NCBI GenBank assembly: GCA_016806645.1
Contig: JACSYO010001685.1
Location: 62,001-126,000, forward strand
Length of the DNA: 64,000 nucleotides
Source of the DNA: Ophiodon elongatus
Lineage: Eukaryota > Chordata > Actinopteri > Perciformes > Hexagrammidae
Reading direction: 5' to 3'
The notes under the pieces were generated by a model. The model worked only from the letters and a program-made list of their open reading frames with translations. It was not told the origin of the DNA and ran no database searches. The position numbers and the translations under genes are program-made. Position 1 is the stretch's first letter; each line of letters begins with the position of its first letter. Positions 51,768 through 63,414 of the stretch are shown here, one piece after another.

Positions 51768-52790
51768 GCACATTTCATCAAAATAACTGCTGTAGTATAA
51801 CAAGGAGGAGCCCATTGGTGTATGAAATAAGGTTGGTCATGCTTCACTTCATAACAGTGAAGTTATTGAATATTTCTTCCAATAAATATTCAATATAATT
51901 ATTCATAATTAATCATAAAGAACATTTTAGCAAAATAACTGCTGTAGTATAACAAGGATGAGCCCATTGGTGTATGAAAGAAGTTTGGGCATGCTGCTAT
52001 TCATAACAGTGAAGCTATTGAATATTTCTTCCAATAAATATACAATATAATTATTCATAATTAATCATAAAGCACATTTCATCAGAATAACTGCTGTAGT
52101 ATAACAAGGAGGAGCCCATTTGTGTATGAAAGAGGTTTGGGCATGCTACTATTTATAACAGTGGAGTTATTGAATATTTCTTCCAATACATATTCAATAT
52201 AATTATTCATAATTAATCATAAAGCACATTTCATCAAAATAACTGGTGTAGTATAACAAGGAGGAGCCCATTGGTGTATGAAAGAAGTTTGGGCATGCTG
52301 CTATTCATAACAGTGAAGCTATTGAATATTTCTTCCAATAAATATACAATATAATTATTCATAATTAATCATAAAGCACATTTCATCAGAATAACTGCTG
52401 TAGTATAACAAGGAGGAGCCCATTTGTGTATGAAAGAGGTTTGGGCATGCTACTATTTATAACAGTGGAGTTATTGAATATTTCTTCCAATACATATTCA
52501 ATATAATTATTCATAATTAATCATAAAGCACATTTCATCAAAATAACTGGTGTAGTATAACAAGGAGGAGCCCATTGGTGTATGAAAGAAGTTTGGGCAT
52601 GCTACTATTCATAACAGTGAAGCTATTGAATATTTCTTCCAATAAATATACAATATAATTATTCATAATTAATCAAAAAACACATTTCATCAAAATAACT
52701 GGTGTAGTATAACAAGGAGGAGCCCATTGGTGTATGAAATAAGTTTGGTCATGCTACACTTCATAACAGTGAAGTTATTGAATATGTTTG
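51768..52790. repeat. 152-bp satellite array, six full units and one partial
   Basis: Units start at 51768, 51920, 52072, 52224, 52376, 52528 and 52680, exactly 152 bases apart. The last is cut after about 110 bases. Each unit contains TATAACAAGGAGGAGCCCAT (or a variant) and an inverted repeat, ATTGAATATT...AATATTCAAT in unit 1. Units 3 and 5 are nearly identical, as are 4 and 6, so a 304-bp dimer was duplicated. Units 1 and 7 share variants (GGTCATGCT, CACTTCATAACAGTGAAG) not seen in the inner units. No coding content. Confidence 0.95.
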
Positions 52791-54521
52791 TAGTCTGTGT
52801 TTTCCGCATTGCACTTTGTAGACGGTCCCTGAGCACTCGTCTCACAGCCGCCGCTCATTGAGACCAATGCCATTCATCCAGCTCGCAGAACGGCCCGTTT
52901 TGGTGAAATTAAGGTTAATTAAGGTTGTAGCCTGTTGTCTACATCACTACGGTTACAGAGAGGTGTTGGTTGTATTTTTACACCGTTTCGCTAACGAGTT
53001 ATTGATCCGGGAAATCCAAATCTGTGAATATCTTTCCAACTTTACCTAACTAACACAGACGCACGTGATGTCAGCAGCACATTGATTAATATTTAAGCCT
53101 GGATGCGGCCACACCTGTCTCGTTTTTCTTATGCCGTTTGTTTCCTGTGCTTATTTTATGTTTTATTTTTGGTTTGTTAAACTGCACTTATATTTTGCAC
53201 AGCCTGATCTGATTCTTGCAAGCATTTTATATTTTTGAAAGCTTCTTTTTTTCTTCTTCTTTTTCTTGTACTCCAACTTGAATGATGTTATGTTCATAAA
53301 CTGTTCATAGCTTATATACAGCATAATACAAACCACAACTAAAAACTCTGTTCTGGTTAATTAGTGACCATTAATATAGTTATTTCTTGCGTATCGTTTT
53401 AAATAAACAGTGGGCCTGGCCTATGAACTGCTCTACAAACACATGCCTTTAGATAAGGAGCACGGCGTTGCAGTTGGTCAATGAACGTGGTGGTAGCACA
53501 CTCTGTGTTTAATGCTAGATTTAGTTGACAATAAAACTCGCACAAACAAAAGTGTGAATGGAGCTTGGTCTACAGGCTAGCCTATACATTGCATAATTTT
53601 GGAGGCGGTGTCTTGTAAAATAGTTTATTTCAAACCATACATTCCTCATGCTCATATAATCTGAGATATGCTGCCACCTAGTGATTGTTGTTTTAATAAT
53701 TCTACCCACCCATTTGGCAGGTTATGATTTGACCATCAGTATTTTCTGCGGTTACATAGAGGTGATCACTGGTATGATTTGGCCTTTTGACTGTCGGCAT
53801 GCATTATTATACGATGCGTTAAGCCGCTTGTATTACTTAATATGAGATATATAAAAAAAAAAACTGTAACTGTCCTTCAGCCTGATTCTCCCAGAATGAC
53901 ATGCATGTTTAGGCTCACAAAACCTAAAATCCAAATTTTCTGAAAATGTTTTTATCAAACAAATCTAAATCTTAATGCTCTCTTGCGAAGAGTCATTCTT
54001 GCTTGCAGCACAGAAAGCGTAACTGTCTCCTACCTGCTCATCAACACAGAAACAAAGAGGGAAACACCCACCCTGTTGAGGACCTGCATGCTCCAAAAGG
54101 GGACATGGGGTTTGCCAGGCCTTTGAGAAAGGGGAGGCTCGTCATGAGGAGCATGATAGCTCGAGGAAGCACATAAACGCTCATTAGTGACCCAGTGTAA
54201 AACCCATCAGATTGTGATATGTCGAGACTTCCTGCCGTTCATTTCAAAATAAAGCTTTTTAAAATATGGCTCATCTTAATGTGGGTCAAGGTTTGGTCCA
54301 CATTAATATAGGATTTAATAAAGAGGGACTGTGTTTATCAATGCTAAATCTCTCTCTGGATGAGAAAAAACAAACCTTAACTCAACCTAACCAAGCCTTA
54401 CCAAAACATGTTCCTTCTCCCTCTGGTGGAAGTTGCAAAAAGAAACAGTTACCATTAACTTTGTAAGTTAAGTGTTTATCTTCCATGCATATTGTGCAAC
54501 ATGATATTGTGCAACATGCTA
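52791..54521. other. intergenic, no gene seen
   Basis: The stretch between the satellite and the next repeat holds AT-rich unique sequence with no splice-bounded exon. The words around TTCATTTCAAAATAAAGCTT (54240) look like the end of a dispersed repeat. Confidence 0.4.
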
Positions 54522-54895
54522 GGTCTGCAACTAGCTTCACAATTTATTTAATTATCAATTAATCTGTCACTTATTTTCTCGATTAAGCCGTTGTTCTAGG
54601 CTAGAAAATGTAAAATAACAGTGAAATATTTAGGGTACCCATTATATTTTCCCACAGCACGAAATGATGATGCATTCATATAGCCTTTTTTTATTTGACA
54701 AAAGATTCAGTTTACTATTACATAGCTAAGCTCTGACATAATACACATCAAATCCTCATAAAAGAAAAGACAGAAACAGGGAATTGTTTTTATTTTTCTG
54801 TTTTTTTTTTGTTGTCGACTTAAACAAATCAACTCTGTGACAATAGCAGCCAATTAATTTTCTGCCAATTGATAAATTGACTAACCGTTGCCTCT
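54522..54895 (-). repeat. dispersed repeat, family B, copy 1
   Basis: The ends carry ATTATCAATTAATCTGTCAC and CCAATTGATAAATTGACTAA, words of a common fish repeat whose consensus has TTAATCGATTAATCG at its ends. Related copies occur near 57470-57790 and 59020-59180. Confidence 0.5.
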
Positions 54896-54989
54896 GAACA
54901 TCATATTAGTGTAGTCTGTGGTCGTATTATCCACATCCAACGGTGTCAATCCACGTTCATAAGGGACACAGGACCGTGCTATTTATTCT

Positions 54990-55196
54990 GAAGGCCCAAT
55001 CAACGCACTTCCGGTGCCGTTCTAGTTATTTCCCGCTGACCTGACGCAGCTCATAACAGACCACCAGGCGCACCGGCAGTCCTCTCTGCTGACTCAGTGC
55101 CTTACCAGCAGTCACCTCGCCCCGAGATACCGCATCCAGCAACCGACGCACCTTTCTCCGCTCAACCGGCCCCGGCACCACCACCACCGTACAGAA
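54990..55196 (+). promoter_or_regulatory. stmn2: stmn2 promoter and 5' UTR
   Basis: Upstream of the ATG lie a CCAAT (54996-55000) and an ETS-type site, CACTTCCGG (55006-55014). From there to 55196 the sequence is GC-richer and pyrimidine-rich, as for a leader. I found no clear REST/NRSF element here, although mammalian SCG10 is controlled by one. The start site is inferred. Confidence 0.4.
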
Positions 55197-55215
55197 ATGG
55201 CTAAGACCGCAATCG
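55197..55215 (+). CDS. stmn2: stmn2 coding exon 1
   Basis: The exon is 19 bases, encoding MAKTAI plus the first base of an Ala codon, with donor ATCG|GTGAG. The short first coding exon in phase 1 is typical of stathmin-2 genes. The ATG sits in GAAATGGC, a good context. Confidence 0.9.
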
Positions 55216-58200
55216 GTGAGTTTTGCACATTCACTTTTATTTTTATTTTTTGGAGATAACAGCGGTTTCGCAGGTTTGAGGATGCTGAGACGCTGTGGCG
55301 ACACCCATGGCACAAAAGGATGCTGAGGGTTGGTTGATTAGAGGGAGCGGCCAAACTCCACTGCAAGTCACTCCTTTAAAATTAAGTTGCAAAATTGAAG
55401 CAGAATTATTGTGTTTTTCAACCTTTGTTTGAAGAGTAATTTTTGGGGGGTTATTGCTTGATCCAAAATCCAAATTAGTGTCGATCAATACGAGCTGGTA
55501 CCAGATTCAGTTTGCCAAATCAGTGACGCATATTTTTTAAATTCACTTTTAAAGCAAGCGAATTAAAGAGAATGAATCCGCATCAATACAAGGAAGGCGA
55601 TTTTATTTCCCCACACAGCAGCATTTTGTCGATGCCCGCCTGCCGCACCTGACTCAGAGCCGTGCAGCATAATGCAGCGCCAGCGACCCCACCCAACATC
55701 TCCGGTCCCTTCAAAGCGAGCCGCTCTCTCCAGGGTGGGAAATATTTTACCGTGACAAATCTCCTTATGAAAACTGGGCCATCCTACAGTATGTAGCTGA
55801 ACTGGAAAGCCTGCTCAACCAATTTTGTGGGTGACCGCTAAAGGCATGAATAAGAGCGAGAGACAGAGAGAGGGAGAGAAAGAGAGAGAGAGAGAGAAAA
55901 AGAGCATCCTTTTCCAGAATTGCTTTGCAGTCGAGGGAAGAATTTACGACTGGCGCTGAAAATTAATGTCGTCTCAGGAATATCAGAGCCCAATCCTATT
56001 AGGATGGGAGACTGTAAATGTGGCCTATTATGTTGGATAACAGTATTATTATCGAGGCTTTAGTAGCCATAATGTTACAGTACTTGGTATAGAAATAAAA
56101 TTAGATTGCATGGTATGGCAGGTGGTAGGCCTTGTATGTGTGTCGTCCTATGAATTTCCACAGAAAGGCTTTATATATTTTTTATTCATGTGTTAATTAG
56201 ATTATTTTAATATATCACTTTGGGAGGCCTATAAACACTGCATGTGACCTGCAGGCTTCATCGAAAAGAAGCCTATAACCATATTTGACATTAAAGATAG
56301 TGTGTTTGCTTTATGGGGTGCATAGGCTGAAAAGTGCAACGTGCGTGTGGACAGTCGAGGGGATAGTCTGTTTGTTTTATGCTTGACTAAGCACTTGACG
56401 GATGGAGGGGCATGCAGACAGACAGCGGTAAGGGGTCCTGCATGGTGTCTGCGCTGAGGGACACCAGAAATCAAGCCCTGACTCTTATATTCATTCCCCT
56501 CTCCTCCTCCTCCTCCTCCTCCTCCTCCTCCTGTTCCTCCTCCTCCTCCTCCTCCTCCTCCTCCTCCTCCTCCTCCTCCTTCCTTCGTGAATCGAGAGGT
56601 GGACAGGCACACAGGGGATGGGCAGGGAGTAGACACTCTGGGAGAAAGCAGTCATCATGCCAGTCAGCACCCGGCAGGTCATTGAGTTCATGTCGGCTAC
56701 AGATAAATCTGAGATGGACGAGCAAAAACACCTTAGGCTTCATGGGTCAAGTGACATTGACAACTGTAGGACTATATAAGGCAGGATAAATACGCCTGTA
56801 TATATGTGAATGTGTGTTTTTTTCCTTCCTTGGAGCTGAGAACTGAGGATAGAGACATCCTAAAGCCTCGACATAATAAGATGTATCAACTATCCCACAA
56901 ACAAACTCGTGCCACCTCTGTGCGCATTAAGGCCTCTTCAGCCCTTTTCCTGATCCCTATCACGCACACTTGTCATATCCAATTAGGTGTGGTCATTCAG
57001 CTGGTTGCCCTATAAATCAATTCCTTTGTGTGCAGAAACAGAGGCTTTTCAGGCGTCATCAACTTTAAATTAACTAGTCACGTCCAAATCCAGCTACATT
57101 CTTCATTTTATCATCTGCATCACTATTGTCTTAATGGTCCATGTAAAGCTCAAAAGACTCCTGGACTCATAATTCATGCTGATTTATCTCATCGATCACC
57201 GCAGCACACTCCCATTACTGGTTCAGATGACTGCTGCTCTTTAAAACGAGGCTGCGAGGAAGAGGTGACATCAATCCGGTGGTGATGGTACGCCATACAA
57301 TCACAATTTGTCCATCACTTATGAAAATCAACATCACGATGAGACAGTTTAGAGATTTTAGCATCCTATTTCGACAAATTTTATGTCATTCTCAGGTGTT
57401 TTAAACAGTAGATTCTTGACATTACACACAGCTCCCTCTTTGGTCTGCACTTTTAGTGCACTGATCTGGAGGTGTAACTAATGGTTGATTAATAAATTAG
57501 TCGACTGACAAAAATTTTATAGGCAACTATCATGATAATCTATCTATCATTTAAATAATTTTCCCAGCAAAAATTCCAAACAAATTGACTTGTTACAGCT
57601 TCTACTTTTCTTGGTTTTGTGTGATAAAAAACTGAATATATCAGGGTTTTGGTCTGATGGTCAGACAACACAAGTCATTTAAAGCCATCACCCTGGGCTT
57701 TAGGAAACTGAGATGTGTATTTTTGCAATTATTGGAAATTATATAAACCAAAAGATTATTGATTCATTGAAAAATATCCTTAGTCGCAGGCTAGTGCACT
57801 GATCTGGTGGACGCAGGGTGCGGCCCATCAGCCCATCCCTCCTACATCCCTCCTACATCAAATTACTTGACTTACCCATGATCATCTGGGTGCCGTATTG
57901 TTTCATTTAATAGCCAATTTTGCCGTGGTAATATCTTCATAATTTTGCGATCATATTGTTGCTGGGTGGCACAGCTGTAAAGGGCCCGTATATGTCGAAT
58001 GCAGACGCCAAGCCCATATTGCTGCCGGGTTACAGGACCCAGGAAGGCAGTAAACGCTATGATACACACGGACACAGTTTGCTTGCAGCCTTGTCAACAG
58101 TATCTTACTTGTGTTTCTCACTTTGTGCCTTTTTGCTCAAAGTGGCTCTATTGCCTGTTTCATTTTGTATAGTGGGGGTTGGGTATTTAGAAGAGGAAGA

Positions 58201-61200
58201 AAGCTGAGAGGAAGAGTGTGGTAGAGAGAAATAAAGACAACAAACAAAGGTGTGGTGGCTTGTGCTACTGCAGAATTAAAGCTCCCAGGAGATGCACGGA
58301 TGGAGAGACTAAGAAAGAGAAAATTGGGATAGAGAGAGAGAGAGAGGGTGAATACATCAGCAACAGATGAAACGGAGGCTTAGGGATGCATAAGGTGCTG
58401 GGGAAGAGGGACGCTTGCGGGGGAGGAGGCACAGTAGATATCAATGATCTACACTTTTTGGCTGATGGATTGGAAGATGTAGTGCAGTTTTAATGCTGTG
58501 TGTCTGCGGCGGGGCAGGAGGAGCAGCTCCCTGAGAGGATGCAGAGCTGGCTGGTTGAAACCAGCCTGCCGGAGTGGAGTGGGAGCATTAGTGTGGTGTC
58601 ATGTCTGTCTGAAATGATTTTGCCTGACCCAGCATGTCTGTAACTCAGCCGATATATTTGAACAGACGCTGGTGTTTGGACACTTCCTGCTGTGGAACTT
58701 CATTCTGGATCATTTGCCATTTTTATGTGCCTGACCCACTGGGAATGAGCTTATTACTACAGCAATTACAGAAGGAAAAGATCTTTTCTCTCAGGAGAAA
58801 TAGAGAGGCAATTTCATATTTTTGCACAATGAAGAATCTCATATATTTTTGATTAGGGATATTAAAAAAATGTGCAGGAGATAGAGAGCAGTTTCAATTT
58901 ACAGTGAGTGCTTATCTTCCAAGAAACTCGGATAGTTATAGTAAAAACCACCTCAAGGAAAACTAAACAAACCAGAATAAAGATGCAACGCTTTGACAAA
59001 CAATCAATCAACAGAAAATAAATCTGTAACTATTTTGAAAATTGATTAATCCCTAGTCATTTTTAAGTAAACATTTGATGGTTCCAGTGAGGGTTTGCTG
59101 CTTTTATCTGTTTGATATAATTATAAATGAAATAACCAATAACCAATTAATTGAGAAAATAATCAACTAACCATCAATCGTTTATAAAAAATTAAACACC
59201 AAAACTAAAAATCGAGATCTAAATGAAAACATTATTGAACACAGAAAAGGCATCACCCAGAACGTGTCAACCACTGAAGAAGAATCTCTGATGATGTGCT
59301 CCATATGCACTTAACTCAAATTACCTGCTCCACTGAATGGTTAACTGCTTGAGTCTTCAGCAGTCAAGTGGAGTTGTGTGTGGGAGAAAATGGCTACTGG
59401 GGTCTTGACATATACACGCACTTAATGAGCCCGTGACAACCCTCCAAAAGCTCTGTCCCCCCCCTTTGGCAGCAGAAATGGTGCGGCCCGCTAATTACAA
59501 ATTAAAGCGCTATCCACCTGCAGTGGCTGCTTCCATTAGGCTGTCCTCGGGGCAGTTGATGGTGACTGCAAGTCCCACTGGGAGCTGCCCCCTTTACAGG
59601 ATTTTAATCCTCCCGTCTGTGATTTTTGTTTATATCAGAAAGGTGTTACCATGACGGTGAAACAGTCAAACATTTTCTCCATCTTCCTCCACCCTCTCTT
59701 TCCTTTCATCTGACAGAAACCTGATTATTTTCTGTTTTCCTACTATACCCCACCTTTATCTTCATTCCTGCTCAACCCCTCTCCTTGTTTTTCAAACCCT
59801 GCCATGCTCCCACCCCATGCTCACTTCCTCCTCAGGGAAGGGGTTAACAAGGCCATGAGAGAATAGTGAGAGCTACATCTGAGAGTTGATCACATTAATG
59901 TGGCGTCTGCCAGTCTGCAGGGCAGAAAGTGAGACACAGAGAGAAGAAGGAGAAGAAGAGAGAGTGAGCAGAGAATATGAGTGAAGAGGATTTGCTTTAA
60001 TCATACTGTACACCGTACCCCACCACGGAGAAGCTCTTTCACAGCGAATCTCATTTTGGGCTTTGCTACTGTAGCTCTCTGCAAATCATGAATCAACGTG
60101 ACACATTTCAGCCCTGCAGGCCCTGTGCTGCGGGTGATGGATTATGCTATATTATGACAGTCTGCATGCAAATCTCCTCCATTAGACAGTGTACCTTGAC
60201 AGAACACAGCAGCCATGAGCAAAAGCAGAATATTTCACAAGCTGCTGTGCATTGCAGATATTTTTGCCGTTTTCCCTACAGGGACTGCTGCTAAACTCTG
60301 GGCTCACATTACAAAGTAGTAGATGCCAATAAAATAAAAATCAAGGTTAGACAAGGTTGGGTGTTCTTTTATTTTCTGTTTTTTCACCATCTGCCCTTTG
60401 TCCTCCCTATTGAGCAGAAGCAGGTTGCCAAATACAACCAGTATGATTTGATGCCAGCTTTGCTTCAGTGTTATTAACTTTTTGGACCATAAATGGACAT
60501 GGGGTGGACATTCATATTGCTGTGTTGAATTGATAAGCTAAACCCTTAGCCTCTATCCACAAGCCACAGACAAAGAAGATAAGAAACAACCCAAACATTA
60601 TCCAAACATCCATCGTAAACACAGAATAGTATGGTTTTTTTTGGTGTTAGTCGCAGAACGGCTGAGAGGCAATGGGGCGTTGGTCTGACTTTGTTAATAA
60701 ATAATAATGCATAGCTAATAATGCGTGAGGAATCCTGCGGGGACGGCAGCATCTTGGCTGTTGGGGAAATTAGGCCAAGTAAGGACACATCCATCCTGCT
60801 ACCCTCGCAGCTCGGTGAAAACAAAGGCCACAAAATGCTTCCAAAACCCAGGGCAGCTCCATGAGACATCCTTTGATGAGGTTTTCTTTTTGGAAGACTT
60901 GATGAATAATTATTTACATCAAGGACCTCCTGTGGAGGTAGAAGTGGGTTAATGATATTTCATCTGTTTGTATGTTAGTAGGCTAATGATATTTTGTGTA
61001 TGTGCACGTATGTGTGAACTCAGTTTACATACACACAGTCCGTTAAAACACAGTCATGTTTCATGTTTCCTCTGCAGCTTACAAAGAGAAGATGAAGGAG
61101 ATCTCAGTTCTCTCATTCATCTGCTCTTGTCTGTACCCGGAGACCCACAAAAACCTCATGGGTGTCTTTGAAGGTACGTGGTAATCAGACAGATACTTTT

Positions 61201-63414
61201 ATCTTCTTTATAAAACATGCTTGAATAAAAGTCAACAAAGAGTGTTTTTTGTCTGTCTTTCTTACACGTTAATACACGTGCATGCAGACATGGACATCAA
61301 GCCCATTAACAAGCGAGCCTCAGGCCAGGCCTTTGAGGTCATCCTGAAGCCGACCTCCCCTGTGTCTGATGCCGCCCACTGCGTCACCACCCCCCCAAAG
61401 AGGGACGTTTCCCTGGAGGACATCCAGAAGAAACTGGAGGCAGCTGAGGATCGGAGGAGAGTAAGGATGCTTCCAATTATTTTCATTGCACCCAGCTGCC
61501 ACGCATCACTTTGCTTTAATAATCCACATAAATCTTTTTGTGATACCCAAACAAAATCATTTATGACCCAGAAACAAGAGGATAAGTTCTGGTATGGTGA
61601 TGCTGTAATGACGACCACTTCACTTGACATCTAATTTGATGGCTGGATTTTTGGTCCAATCCAACATTGGCTAATTCATGCATCTCATGGATTTGAATGT
61701 CAATACAGTCAATACAAGCAGCTGGCAAATCCAGCAGCCCACCAACAAATCAATCATTAAAATCAACTGCACAGTTTCACATTGTTTTAACACCAGATGT
61801 CCAATACTGTAAGTCAAACATACAGTATATTATTTAAATCATAGTAAATGCCAAGAGAGGATGAAGGTATCAAGTAGAGAAATTCTTTCACCTCCAGACA
61901 TTTTTATAGTCAGCATTAATAAGTCTGATTAGTTGCAGCAGCGCTGACTCATGCTTAAATTTCTGGAAAAATCGATGGGTGGTTTTCAGTAAATCACAGT
62001 ATCCCTATCGACCCCTTGCTCTCGGACTCATTCCCTCTGCTAACCGTCTCTATTCCTTCCAGTCCCAGGAGGCACAGGTACTCCGGGCCCTGGCTGAGAA
62101 GCGGGACCACGAGCGTGACGTGCTGCTGAAGGCCATGGAGGAGAACAGCAACTTCAGCCGCATGGCCGAGGAGAAGCTCCAGGTGAAGATGGAGCACAAC
62201 GAGGAGAACCGGCAGGCTTACCTGTCTGCCATCATGGAGCGCCTGCAGGAGAGGGTGAGGAGCAGAGACGTAGATATGCTGGGGTCATAAAATCACAAAA
62301 AAGGAGAAAAAAAGTATCTGAATTATTCTGATTATTTAGATTTTCTATCTTCTGTATATACATTTAACTGTCATATTATATTGTCTGTACTGTAAGTTTT
62401 AATAATATAAACAGTGAGTTCCTATTTACTTATTTCAAATGAGTGATTTACAGTAAATTAGGTTGCACAATTAAAACTTAAAAAAATGTCTCAAGTAATG
62501 TAAAAACTTGTGACTAGAAAACAATATTTAGCGTCGTCCAATCAAAAGCAGCCGACTATGTAAACAGGAAGTCACTATAGCATCAAAAGCTTTAACATAA
62601 CAGGTTTAGTGATATTCATAAAGTTTAGAGTGGATGGGAAATTTCTTATGAGGCGAATGTAACTGAAGCTATTTAGCTCCTCATTTAGTATGCTGTTTTG
62701 TAAGAGGTATATAATGGTATTATATTTATAGATTACATAATTATTAAACAGTATTTTGAGCAAGTGTCAGCCTTATTCCATTAGCCACCTCTTTTACTCT
62801 TCACTATGAATGAGTATATGTTAGCAGGCTAATATTAGCTTTGTCAGTTGCCTCAGTTAGCCACGTAATATTTACTCCAGGCAGTTACTGGATGTATAAA
62901 CTCGATAACAACTATGCAAGAATCAGCTATATTTGTGGTGAGAGTAGTTTTAACTTAATGACGCGTGAATTTCCAGCTATGAATCTGAAGTAAGGCAGTG
63001 CTGGTACAACTGGCTCCTGCTGACGAGTGGGATGAAAGAGTGAGGAAAATGTATAAAGTGACAGGAGAATGATAAAAAGACATGCAGGTGGAGACAAGAG
63101 GAAGAAAAAGCTAAGGAAGACTGGTACACTTGCTTGATGTCTATAATGGAGCACCTTTCAGAGAAGATTTAGGTTTGATAAAAACAAAGATGGAGTCTTG
63201 TGCTTGTAAGGTGGGAGATAAATAATGAAATGAGTGGGGGACATGTGGTAGAAAAAATAAATGAAGTAAGTTCTCACTACAAAGGTCAAAGACGAGGAAT
63301 GGTGAAGTGAGCAGGAAGTAAATACATGACATGCTCAATCTGTGTTTTTTCTAGGAGAAGCATGCTCAGGAGGTGCGCCGGAACAAGGGGTTGAGAGAAG
63401 AAGTGACAGCGTGA
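55197..63414 (+). CDS. stmn2: stmn2: stathmin-2 (SCG10), 5 coding exons, 179 aa
   Basis: Stathmin-2 is a neuronal, membrane-attached phosphoprotein that binds tubulin dimers and regulates microtubule dynamics in growth cones. The five exons add up to 540 coding bases with the stop, phases all consistent, and 179 residues, the length of human STMN2. The N-terminus MAKTAIAYKEKMKEISVLSF then ICSC carries the Golgi/membrane-targeting segment with the palmitoylated pair Cys22 and Cys24. From residue 39 the stathmin-like domain runs to the end: RASGQAFEVILKP, then a long helix with LEAAEDRRRSQEAQ. Ser50, Ser62 and Ser97 match known phosphosites; position 73 is Thr followed by Pro, where mammals have Ser-Pro. 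MAKTA at the start points to STMN2 rather than STMN3 or STMN4. The copy (a or b of the teleost duplication) cannot be decided. Confidence 0.93.
55854..55906. repeat. (GA)n-rich tract
   Basis: An imperfect GA-repeat stretch; a shorter one lies at 58331-58348. Confidence 0.8.
56500..56582. repeat. (TCC)n trinucleotide repeat
   Basis: About 27 TCC units, with a single TGT interruption near 56532. Poly-Ser, poly-Glu and poly-Gly frames through it are artefacts. Confidence 0.95.
57470..57790 (+). repeat. dispersed repeat, family B, copy 2
   Basis: The copy contains TGATTAATAAATTAGTCGAC, GGGTTTTGGTCTGATGGTCA, CATCACCCTGGGCTTTAGGA and AACCAAAAGATTATTGATTC. I recognise this word order from a common fish repeat. 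Confidence 0.6.
59020..59180 (-). repeat. dispersed repeat, family B, copy 3 (partial)
   Basis: It carries GAAAATTGATTAATCCCTAG, GAGGGTTTGCTGCTTTTATC and CCAATTAATTGAGAAAATAA, a shortened copy of the same family as 57470-57790. Confidence 0.5.
59470..59660. promoter_or_regulatory. candidate conserved non-coding element in stmn2 intron 1
   Basis: The stretch is non-repetitive and of balanced composition, unlike its neighbours. It contains homeodomain-type cores (GCTAATTACAAATTAAAG). It is only a candidate; conservation cannot be tested here. Confidence 0.25.
60001..60300. promoter_or_regulatory. candidate regulatory element with octamer site in stmn2 intron 1
   Basis: The region contains CTGCATGCAAATCTCC, a perfect POU octamer (ATGCAAAT), in non-repetitive sequence of balanced composition about 1 kb before exon 2. 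Function is inferred from motif and composition alone. Confidence 0.25.
61078..61173 (+). CDS. stmn2: stmn2 coding exon 2
   Basis: The 96-base exon has acceptor CCTCTGCAG and donor TTTGAAG|GTACGT, phase 1 to 1. It encodes AYKEKMKEISVLSFICSCLY then PETHKNLMGVFE, including both palmitoylation cysteines. Confidence 0.93.
61288..61460 (+). CDS. stmn2: stmn2 coding exon 3
   Basis: The 173-base exon has acceptor GTGCATGCAG and donor AGGAGA|GTAAGG, phase 1 to 0. It encodes DMDIKPINKRASGQAFEVIL, the linker with the proline-directed sites, and SLEDIQKKLEAAEDRRR, the start of the long helix. Confidence 0.93.
62063..62254 (+). CDS. stmn2: stmn2 coding exon 4
   Basis: The 192-base exon (64 codons) has acceptor ATTCCTTCCAG and donor GAGAGG|GTGAGG, phase 0 to 0. 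It encodes SQEAQVLRALAEKREHERDV-like sequence (here AEKRDHERD), then ENSNFSRMAEEKLQVKMEHN, the tubulin-binding helix. Confidence 0.93.
63355..63414 (+). CDS. stmn2: stmn2 coding exon 5 (last)
   Basis: The 60-base coding part has acceptor GTTTTTTCTAG and encodes EKHAQEVRRNKGLREEVTA, then TGA at 63412-63414. It matches the EVRRNKE..EE ending of stathmin-2 proteins. Confidence 0.93.
   Translation, partial: EKHAQEVRRNKGLREEVTA

Larger units (their letters stand above)
55216..61077 (+). other. stmn2: stmn2 intron 1 (5.9 kb)
   Basis: This long intron holds a GA-rich stretch, a trinucleotide repeat, two family B repeats and at least one stretch that looks like a conserved regulatory element. I see no additional exon. 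It has no long TG/GT tract of the kind bound by TDP-43 around the human cryptic exon. Confidence 0.8.

Noticed and set aside
56229..56636. Poly-Gly/poly-Ser/poly-Glu frames around 56.5 kb
   Set aside because: They arise from the (TCC)n repeat and have no splice sites or domain.
59539..59556. Partial match to a REST/NRSF silencer element in stmn2 intron 1 (GGCTGTCCTCGGGGCAG)
   Set aside because: The left half matches, but the essential GGTGCTGA half is replaced by GGGGCAGT. I do not call it a site.
55216..61077. TDP-43-type cryptic exon in stmn2 intron 1
   Set aside because: No long TG/GT tract and no plausible extra exon was seen; the human cryptic exon is not evident here.
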